Source of the DNA: JBQTHI01 sp052390035
Lineage (GTDB): Bacteria > Actinomycetota > Acidimicrobiia > Spongiisociales > ZC4RG35
Length of the DNA: 18,615 nucleotides
Assembly (NCBI GenBank): GCA_052390035.1
Contig: JBQTHI010000135.1
Location: forward strand, 1-18,615
Reading direction: 5' to 3'
Positions within the stretch are counted from its first letter, which is position 1, and the number at the start of each line of letters is the position of its first letter. The notes under the pieces are model-generated. The model did no database searches and had not been told where the DNA came from. It saw only the letters and a program-made list of their open reading frames with translations. Position numbers and translations under genes: made by a program. Positions 7,987 through 12,751 of this stretch are shown in pieces.

Positions 7987-8405
7987 CCCAGCCTCGAGGC
8001 CGAACTAGGTCGTGTGGAGCTGGGGAGGCATGGGATCGTTACCTTCACGCGCAGAGCTTCCTCGAGACCGCCGAGCTCGTACTCGAAGACACCACGCGCG
8101 AGGGATACGCCAATGTGTCGGGAGCCCTCGCCGTTCTGGCCGGAATGGCGATCGCGGACTCCGTCTGTTGTGAGGTCTTCGGCCGGCGACATCGAGGCGA
8201 AGACCATCGTGGTGCCTCAGAACTGCTCCGGCAGGTGGCGCAGGTCGGGCAGCGCATGGCTAAGGATCTCGATCGGCTCCTGGCAATCAAAGACAAGACC
8301 AGCTATCAGAGCGGATTTCTGGCACGAGCCGACGCCCGCAAGGCAGTCGCGTGGGCTCGTCGAATGATCGAGGTAGGAGCCGACGTGCTCGACACCGGGA
8401 GCTGA
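7983..8405 (+). CDS. HEPN-domain protein (putative toxin of MNT/HEPN pair)
   Basis: This 140-residue, mostly helical protein starts at a TTG inside the previous gene's stop region; no better in-frame start precedes the conserved part (WDRYLHAQSFLETAELVLED). It shows the HEPN pattern: a first helix pair, ALAVLAGMAIADSVCCEVFG, then R68/R69...H75 in RRHRGEDH, matching the R-X4-6-H motif of HEPN RNases, followed by ASELLRQ, DLDRLLAIKDKTSY and a last helix (ARKAVAWARRMIE). Family knowledge suggests an RNA-cleaving toxin or a binding partner controlled by the MNT protein. A partial copy lies at 1124-1222. It ends about 115 nt before the tRNA-Leu 3' end. Confidence 0.8.
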   Translation: MTQPRGRTRSCGAGEAWDRYLHAQSFLETAELVLEDTTREGYANVSGALAVLAGMAIADSVCCEVFGRRHRGEDHRGASELLRQVAQVGQRMAKDLDRLLAIKDKTSYQSGFLARADARKAVAWARRMIEVGADVLDTGS

Positions 8406-8414
8406 ACCTGAGAC

Positions 8415-8436
8415 GAATGTGGTCAGAATGTGGTCA
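8415..8436 (+). repeat. Two tandem 11-bp repeats (GAATGTGGTCA) near the tRNA-Leu 3' end
   Basis: GAATGTGGTCA at 8415-8425 is repeated exactly at 8426-8436, with a partial third GAATG. The repeats lie between the HEPN stop and the 3' end of tRNA-Leu, downstream of a tyrosine integrase. Short directly repeated sites in such a position can be integrase arm-type sites next to an attachment site. I could not find the matching tRNA-3'-end copy elsewhere in the window, so the role is inference. Confidence 0.5.
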
Positions 8437-8522
8437 GAATGAGCAACGACCGAACATGCTCTCGCCAATAGCGGGCTCGCCGACAACCAAAGGCCCGATG
8501 TTGATCAGGGTTTCTGAGATGG

Positions 8523-8605
8523 TGCGGGCGGTGGGACTCGAACCCACATTGGGCGAACCCACCAGATCCTAAGTCTGGCGCCTGTGCCAATTCGGCTACG
8601 CCCGC
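8523..8605 (-). tRNA. tRNA-Leu (anticodon UAG)
   Basis: The cloverleaf is visible on the minus strand. The 7-bp acceptor is GCGGGCG/CGCCCGC (8605-8599 with 8530-8524), the anticodon stem is CCAGA/TCTGG around loop CTTAGGA (anticodon TAG), there is a long variable arm as expected for Leu, and the T arm has GTGGGTTCGAGTCCCAC. The discriminator A at 8523 is followed by CCA in the DNA (8522-8520). Its 3' end faces the integrase island. Confidence 0.95.
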
Positions 8606-8613
8606 CGAGTAGG

Positions 8614-8686
8614 TGGGTCGCGCGAGACTCGAACTCGCAACCCACGGATTAAGAGTCCGTTGCGCTACCAATTGCGCCAGCGACCC
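8614..8686 (-). tRNA. tRNA-Lys (anticodon CUU)
   Basis: On the minus strand the acceptor GGGTCGC/GCGACCC (8686-8680 with 8621-8615) encloses a normal cloverleaf. The anticodon stem is ACGGA/TCCGT with loop CTCTTAA (anticodon CTT), and the T arm has GCGAGTTCGAGTCTCGC. CCA is not fully encoded. It lies 8 nt upstream of tRNA-Leu on the same strand and 3 nt after the stop of the HTH/YWGEGSK gene, so the three may share a transcript. Confidence 0.95.
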
Positions 8687-8689
8687 AGT

Positions 8690-9411
8690 TCAACGATAGC
8701 GTCGGAAAGGTGCATACAGCTCGGCAATGGCATCGATCCATGCCATCGTGCGATGGAAGGCGTCGCCACTCCTTCGCACCACGACACGACAAACACCGTG
8801 TGCCAGCTTGTTCTTCCGATGACCCGTCCCGGCTGGATTGACGAACGTCTTGTGGAAGTCTGGATTTGTCAAGCCAAGCCGCGATGCCCAATGGGATCGC
8901 GATTCTTCGTCGCTGTTGCCTTCGTGCAGGTGAAGGGAGAGGACGAATTCGGCGCCCGGCATGTGATAGTGCCTTGTCCATGTAATGAACAACCGGAGGG
9001 CCCGTTCATCCGTATTGGTTAACTCGAGCCGAGGCTTCGTCTTGCTCCCCTCGCCCCAATAGAGGATGACTCCTGCCATCCAAAGGGGGTCCCCTAGTCG
9101 CCGCGTGGCATCAAGGAAGGCGTCCCTTCTAATCGCTTCGATCTCTACTCTCCGTTTTCGTTGGGTGTCAACGGGGATGCCCGTCCTGACCCAGGCGGTC
9201 CGCGAGCCTTAATCGCTTCGACCTGCTCATCGGTGAGCCGGATCTCTTTGCACCAGCCGGCCAGGGTGCCTCTGCCGATCGGAAGTACATCCATGATCTC
9301 CCCGTAAGTCCAACCATTCCTTCGGAGACGCCGGCCCAACTCGGCGCGTTCCCACCGGGTCAGCGTGCCCCATTGACTGGCAGCCTCAGCCACTTCAGGT
9401 GGGGTCTCCAT
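8690..9411 (-). pseudogene. HTH plus YWGEGSK-domain protein (LAGLIDADG-like?), one frameshift
   Basis: The N-terminal piece (from ATG 9411) has a resolvase-like HTH: TRWERAELGRRLRRNGWTYGEI, then MDVLPIGRGTLAGWCKEIRLTDEQVEAI. The C-terminal piece (to 8690) has AGVILYWGEGSKTKPRLELTN, FITWTRHYH, FVLSLHLHEGN, a W at the expected place and NPAGTGHRKNKLAHGVCRVVVRR. The two frames join between PPGSGR and GIPVDTQRKRR, where a run of three C on the plus strand (9180-9182) would need one more base. The C-terminal part recalls single-motif LAGLIDADG-like proteins, but I am not sure of that assignment. An ATG at 9465 would add 18 residues. A homopolymer sequencing error is possible. Confidence 0.65.
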
Positions 9412-9913
9412 GAGTCGAACATACGATGAGGTCGTGACAGAATTCCCCCAGGTTCGCCAGGCCACCCTTCACGATTTTGACGATCTCGTGCGGATGCGGG
9501 ACGCCGTTTCGGTCGAGTTGCTCGAGCGCGGCATCCACTCCGCCTTGAGCTCGTTGTCACCTCACGACCTGGCCGAATGGATCAAGGATCAGATCCTGTT
9601 CGTGGTCGAAGTCGATGGTGCGGTGGTGGGTTCCATCGCGGTGCGCCTTCACGACCCGGTAGGAATATGGCCGCCGGCCGATCTGGCCGGCTACATCCAC
9701 GACCTGATGATTGTTCCTCAGAATCGACGAGAGGGTCTCGGCCTCCACCTACTGGTCTGGGCGGAGCGTTACGTCGCCGGCCTCGGACGTGGGCGGGTAC
9801 GGCTCGACTGTGACGTCTCCAACGAGCGCCTGTTTCGTTATTACAAGGAAGCGGGGTACCGGCACGTGCGGACGACCGACGACGGGCTGGCGCTTTTCGA
9901 GAAGAACCTTTAG
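9410..9913 (+). CDS. GNAT-family N-acetyltransferase
   Basis: The 167-residue protein has the GNAT fold order: VRQATLHDFDDLVRMRDAV at the N-terminus, ILFVVEVDGAVVGSIAVRL as central strands, the acetyl-CoA-binding motif A DLMIVPQNRREGLGLHLLVWAERYV (Q-N-R-R-E-G-L-G), and the final DVSNERLFRYYKEAGYRHV. The ATG 9410 has AGGTGGGG 5 nt upstream; GTG 9434 is an alternative. The start overlaps the ATG of the divergent HTH gene by 2 nt, so both promoters must lie within each other's coding DNA or the start is further in. The acceptor substrate is unknown. It converges with tRNA-Pro 4 nt downstream. Confidence 0.88.
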   Translation: MSRTYDEVVTEFPQVRQATLHDFDDLVRMRDAVSVELLERGIHSALSSLSPHDLAEWIKDQILFVVEVDGAVVGSIAVRLHDPVGIWPPADLAGYIHDLMIVPQNRREGLGLHLLVWAERYVAGLGRGRVRLDCDVSNERLFRYYKEAGYRHVRTTDDGLALFEKNL

Positions 9914-9917
9914 ACCG

Positions 9918-9991
9918 TCGGGATGGCCGGATTTGAACCGGCGACCCCCTGCTCCCAAAGCAGGTGCGCTACCAAACTGCGCTACATCCCG
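9918..9991 (-). tRNA. tRNA-Pro (anticodon UGG)
   Basis: On the minus strand the acceptor is CGGGATG/CATCCCG (9991-9985 with 9925-9919), the anticodon stem CCTGC/GCAGG surrounds loop TTTGGGA (anticodon TGG), and the T arm contains CCGGTTCAAATCCGG. The discriminator A is at 9918 and CCA is not encoded. Confidence 0.95.
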
Positions 9992-10015
9992 GCGGGCGAA
10001 GTCTACCGGGCGGGT

Positions 10016-10052
10016 TCAACGTTCCTCGATAAGGGACTCAACGTTCCTCGAT
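10016..10052. repeat. 15-bp direct repeat at the cytochrome gene 3' end
   Basis: TCAACGTTCCTCGAT occurs at 10016-10030 and 10038-10052. The second copy contains the stop codon and last codons of the cytochrome gene (minus strand), the first lies just beyond it. It looks like a local duplication of the gene end. Confidence 0.6.
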
Positions 10053-10436
10053 CAGGAACTCCACCACCAGCGAAAGCTCCTCGTCTGACAAGGGCAGGGT
10101 CGGCATGACCCCGAAGCTTCCTTCATAGCCGGGGGCAGTGAAGGCCTGCGGATTGCGAATCGATTGAGTCACGTACTCACGGCCGCTCATTCCTCCTATA
10201 CGCCCGGCTGCGACTCTCGCCAGTTCGGTCAGATTGGGACCGATCGTCGCTCCCTCGGCTACGTCGGTGATGCTGTGGCACCCGCTGCACCCCTTGGTGG
10301 CGAAGATCAGCGCACCTCGATCAGTCTTGACCGGCGCTGATTGGTCAGCGGGTCGGCGATAGAGGTCGACGGTGGCGATCGTAAGAAGTACCACGATCGC
10401 TCCCGTAAGCCACAGTTTGATCAGGTCATTCCGCAC
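10038..10436 (-). CDS. Membrane-anchored c-type cytochrome
   Basis: The 132-residue protein has one N-terminal transmembrane anchor (about 8-26) and a class I cytochrome c domain. The haem-binding motif CSGCH is at 50-54 and the axial Met is probably Met111 in GVMPTLPLSDEEL, with the expected GPNLTELA and RNPQAF stretches between. The domain should face the cell exterior and carry electrons in respiration. The gene starts 11 nt inside the preceding FixH/YtkA-like gene (overlap 10426-10436), so the two form one operon read from the ECF-type promoter at 10957-10983. The redox partner is not visible in the window. Confidence 0.92.
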   Translation of the reverse strand: MRNDLIKLWLTGAIVVLLTIATVDLYRRPADQSAPVKTDRGALIFATKGCSGCHSITDVAEGATIGPNLTELARVAAGRIGGMSGREYVTQSIRNPQAFTAPGYEGSFGVMPTLPLSDEELSLVVEFLIEER

Positions 10437-10932
10437 GAACGGCCGAGCCGGGCCGCCCGCGGGCGACGTGAACCGCCTGCATGGCTAACAGGCCGATCAT
10501 GAGGACCAGTGCGATCGGAAGCAACCAGCGGAGGGTGTTCCCGGTCGTCACGGCTGCCGCCGTCGCCCCGACAACAGACAGTTTGCCTAGCTGCTGTGGT
10601 TCGAATGGCCCTTGCGTTACTTCCCAGGTGAAGGCGCCAGCCACCGGAAAAGCAACCGCCACCGAATAGCGCCCAGGCTCGCCGAGGGACGCCGCCGTAA
10701 ATTCGGAAAGGTTCCCAGCGGAGTCAGTGATTCTGATCACGCTGGTGCCGACATCTACCGGCGTCTTGCCGTGCTGGAGGACGGTGTAGGTGAGCTCGTA
10801 GGTCTGGCCGGCGGCGAACTCTTCGGGCACCTCGTCGAAGGTGGTCATCGCCCAACCTCCCGCAATCGCCATTGAGGGTAGGGCCAGAACCGCCATCAGG
10901 GCGGTGATGGCAATAAGCGGCAATCTCCGCAT
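10426..10932 (-). CDS. Secreted, C-terminally anchored FixH/YtkA-like domain protein
   Basis: The 168-residue protein has a signal peptide (MRRLPLIAITALMAVLALPSMA, cleavage near AIAGG), a beta-rich domain (about 30-125: FDEVPEEFAAGQTYELTYTVLQHG..PVDV, FTAASLGEPGRYSVAVAFPVAGAFTW) resembling FixH/YtkA or copper-resistance-type immunoglobulin-like domains, and a C-terminal membrane helix (about 134-156) with a short basic tail. ATG 10932 has a strong AAAGGAGATG site. It precedes and overlaps the c-type cytochrome gene, suggesting a role at the outer membrane surface in haem, copper or redox protein handling. The family assignment is tentative; the topology is clear. Confidence 0.75.
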   Translation of the reverse strand: MRRLPLIAITALMAVLALPSMAIAGGWAMTTFDEVPEEFAAGQTYELTYTVLQHGKTPVDVGTSVIRITDSAGNLSEFTAASLGEPGRYSVAVAFPVAGAFTWEVTQGPFEPQQLGKLSVVGATAAAVTTGNTLRWLLPIALVLMIGLLAMQAVHVARGRPGSAVRAE

Positions 10933-10956
10933 GACATCTCCTTTCTGTCGGCTGTA

Positions 10957-10983
10957 CTACACCGCTTTATCGCCTCGGGTTCC
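10957..10983 (-). promoter_or_regulatory. ECF-type promoter of the FixH/YtkA-cytochrome operon (GGAAC-N16-GTGTAG)
   Basis: On the minus strand GGAAC (10983-10979) is followed after exactly 16 nt by GTGTAG (10962-10957), 24 nt before ATG 10932. GGAAC is the classic -35 element for ECF sigma factors. The same two elements with the same spacing face the other way at 11001-11027, upstream of an ECF sigma gene. Confidence 0.75.
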
Positions 10984-11000
10984 CCCGGAGCATCGGCAAG

Positions 11001-11027
11001 GGAACCGTTGGCCCCTCGACGGTGTAG
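11001..11027 (+). promoter_or_regulatory. ECF-type autoregulatory promoter of the sigma factor gene (GGAAC-N16-GTGTAG)
   Basis: GGAAC at 11001-11005, a 16-nt spacer, then GTGTAG at 11022-11027, followed by the sigma gene start 16-19 nt later. It is identical in both boxes and spacer length to the divergent promoter at 10957-10983, as expected if the encoded sigma factor drives its own gene and the cytochrome operon. Confidence 0.78.
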
Positions 11028-11046
11028 AGAAGGTCGGTGAAGATTG

Positions 11047-11610
11047 GTGGAGGGCCGTCCACTGCAAGAACAGACGCTGGTCAACCGAGCAAAAGAAGGG
11101 GATCCCAAGGCCTATGAGGAGCTCGTTCGTGTCCATCAAGGTGTCGCGCTGAGGGTGGCCTATCTCGTGCTCCGAGATGCCGCCGAAGCCGAAGATGCCA
11201 CCCAGGAGGCGTTCATGAAGGCTTTTCGCGCCCTCCACAGGTTCCGGGCCGGCGCCGAGTTTCGACCGTGGCTTCTTCGTATCGTGCGCAACGAGGCCTT
11301 GAACCGGCGGAGAAGCTCGATAAGGAGGGCCGCCCTATTGCTGCGAGCGGGCGCTGATGTCGTCTCGGGGGAGGCGGCCCCTTCCCCCGAGACGGCCTCC
11401 TTGGAGCGGGAACGCCGTCAGCGCCTGTTGGATGCGGTTGAGGGGTTGCCGACCCCGCTTCGAGAGGTGATCGAGTGCCGGTTCCTGCTCGGCCTCTCCG
11501 AAGCCGAGAGTGCCCGTGTGCTGCGTGTTCCCACCGGAACCGTCAAGTCGAGATCAGCCCGGGCGTTGGCCCGTTTGCGAGCTCTGGTCGGAGCCGCTGA
11601 TGACATCTAG
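11047..11610 (+). CDS. ECF-family RNA polymerase sigma factor
   Basis: This is a sigma-70 family group IV factor of about 187 residues. Region 2 is at about 8-80 (LVNRAKEGDPKAYEELVRVHQG, DAAEAEDATQEAFMKAFRALHRFR, FRPWLLRIVRNEALNRRR). Region 4 is at about 130-180 (LPTPLREVIECRFLLGLSEAESARVLRVPTGTVKSRSARALARLRALV, including the DNA-binding HTH). A variable linker lies between. GTG 11047 and TTG 11044 are adjacent alternative starts. The next gene starts inside it (ATG 11600, 11-nt overlap) and encodes a membrane protein fit to be its anti-sigma factor. It probably transcribes itself and the divergent operon from paired GGAAC-N16-GTGTAG promoters. Confidence 0.93.
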   Translation: MEGRPLQEQTLVNRAKEGDPKAYEELVRVHQGVALRVAYLVLRDAAEAEDATQEAFMKAFRALHRFRAGAEFRPWLLRIVRNEALNRRRSSIRRAALLLRAGADVVSGEAAPSPETASLERERRQRLLDAVEGLPTPLREVIECRFLLGLSEAESARVLRVPTGTVKSRSARALARLRALVGAADDI

Positions 11611-12346
11611 CCGCCTCGAGTCGGAGCTGGTCGATCTCAGAGCTCACCTCCTCTGGCCAGCCGAGGTCGACCTGGCCGGCCGCCTCCGCCTCGCACCGAT
11701 GAGGCCGGTAGTTAGTCGCACGAGGCTTGCCTTGATCCTGGTCCTGGCCGCGGCGGTGCTGGGGATCGCCCTCATCCCTCCGGCCCGTCAGGCGGTCGCC
11801 AACCTCCTCGAGATCGCCGGGATCCGAATCGAATTCGGGAAGACCGGGCCACTTCCGCCGCCCAACGACCTGGCCCCGGGGGTAAGAGTCGGTGTCCAAA
11901 CCGCGGCGGAGGCGGTCGATTTCCAGATTCAGGCGCCTGCGGCTCTGGACCCGCCATCCGCCGTCTACCTATCCGAGACCGACCTCGGTCCCCAGGTCCA
12001 CCTTCTGTGGGTGGTGGCCGGCGACCTGCCTCAGATAGGTGATAGCGGGATCGGCCTGCTGCTCACCCAGTTCCGGGCAGTGCCGTTCGAGCCGTATTTC
12101 ACCAAGCTGGTGGATCACGGAACCAGGGTGACCGAGGTGGACATCAACGGTGAGGAGGGCTTCTGGTTCTCCGGCGGCCCCCACGTGCTGATCTTCAACG
12201 ATGGGCGGCACGAGGAGGCCAACCGGTTGACCGGCAACGTGCTGATCTGGGAATCGGATGGGGTCACGTATCGTTTGGAGACCGTCGTCGATTTGGAGGC
12301 CGCCACGGAGATCGCTCGGTCGCTTGCCCCGATGTCTTCTGGGTGA
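11600..12346 (+). CDS. Single-pass membrane protein, probable anti-sigma/sensor partner of the ECF factor
   Basis: The 248-residue protein has a short cytoplasmic N-terminus (1-42, with the acidic/amphipathic SRLESELVDLRAHLLWP), one membrane helix (about 43-59) and an extracytoplasmic domain of about 185 residues. The latter contains PARQAVANLLEIAGIRIEF, LLWVVAGDLP, GIGLLLTQFRA, GEEGFWFSGGPHVLIFND and NVLIWESDGVTYRLE. Proteins of this design often follow ECF sigma genes in actinobacteria. There is no zinc-finger (HxxxCxxC) anti-sigma motif, so sigma binding through the first 40 residues is inference. Translation is coupled to the sigma gene by the overlap (11600-11610). An upstream frame extension to 11510 lies wholly inside the sigma gene and was not used. 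Confidence 0.75.
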   Translation: MTSSRLESELVDLRAHLLWPAEVDLAGRLRLAPMRPVVSRTRLALILVLAAAVLGIALIPPARQAVANLLEIAGIRIEFGKTGPLPPPNDLAPGVRVGVQTAAEAVDFQIQAPAALDPPSAVYLSETDLGPQVHLLWVVAGDLPQIGDSGIGLLLTQFRAVPFEPYFTKLVDHGTRVTEVDINGEEGFWFSGGPHVLIFNDGRHEEANRLTGNVLIWESDGVTYRLETVVDLEAATEIARSLAPMSSG

Positions 12347-12375
12347 GGCTCCCGTTTAGACTTTCCTCTAATCCG

Positions 12376-12447
<72 letters not shown>

Positions 12448-12458
12448 GTCCCTTCTCG

Positions 12459-12506
12459 TTCTGGCGCGGCAAAACCGGGCCAGGGTACGGTTCTGCCGCG
12501 CCAGAA
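12459..12506. other. Strong hairpin between tRNA-Gly and tRNA-Arg
   Basis: TTCTGGCGCGGCA (12459-12471) and TGCCGCGCCAGAA (12494-12506) form a perfect 13-bp stem. After one mismatch a further AACC/GGTT can pair inside it. No T tract follows on either strand. It may be an RNA processing or termination structure in the tRNA cluster, or a repeat element; nothing shows which. Confidence 0.6.
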
Positions 12507-12529
12507 TGGGGAAAAATGGGAGGCGGGAT

Positions 12530-12602
12530 GCCCCCGTAGCTCAGAGGACAGAGCAGGAGCCTTCTAAGCTCTTGGTCGGGGGTTCGAATCCTCCCGGGGG
12601 CA
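12530..12602 (+). tRNA. tRNA-Arg (anticodon UCU)
   Basis: The acceptor is GCCCCCG/CGGGGGC (12530-12536 with 12595-12601), the D arm AGCTCAGAGGACAGAGC, the anticodon stem GGAGC/GCTCT (one G-U pair) surrounds loop CTTCTAA (anticodon TCT), and the T arm GGGGGTTCGAATCCTCC. Discriminator A at 12602; CC follows but not A. Confidence 0.95.
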
Positions 12603-12628
12603 CCGGTGGGGTTTGACCCAATTACATG

Positions 12629-12702
12629 GTGGCCGTAGCTCAGATGGTTAGAGCGCCAGGTTGTGGCCCTGGAGGTCGGGGGTTCAAGTCCCCTCGGTCA
12701 CC
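12629..12702 (+). tRNA. tRNA-His (anticodon GUG)
   Basis: The acceptor is GTGGCCG/CGGTCAC (12629-12635 with 12695-12701), with an extra G at 12628 opposite discriminator C at 12702, the G(-1):C73 pair typical of tRNA-His. The anticodon stem CCAGG/CCTGG surrounds loop TTGTGGC (anticodon GTG). The T arm is GGGGGTTCAAGTCCCCT. Confidence 0.95.
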
Positions 12703-12707
12703 CTCCC

Positions 12708-12732
12708 CCTAGTACGAGGCCCTGGTACTAGG
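12708..12732. promoter_or_regulatory. Inverted repeat between tRNA-His and tig
   Basis: CCTAGTAC (12708-12715) and GTACTAGG (12725-12732) form a perfect 8-bp inverted repeat around 9 nt. It starts 6 nt after the tRNA and ends 19 nt before the trigger factor ATG. It could be an operator for the folding/proteolysis operon or a weak intrinsic stop after the tRNAs; there is no T run. Confidence 0.45.
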
Positions 12733-12751
12733 TACTCAGCACAGGAGCAAG

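Noticed and set aside
8415..8441. CRISPR-like repeats
   Set aside because: Only two short adjacent units with no spacers.
12459..12506. Hairpin as a rho-independent terminator of tRNA-Gly
   Set aside because: No T tract on either strand, and further same-strand tRNA genes follow closely.
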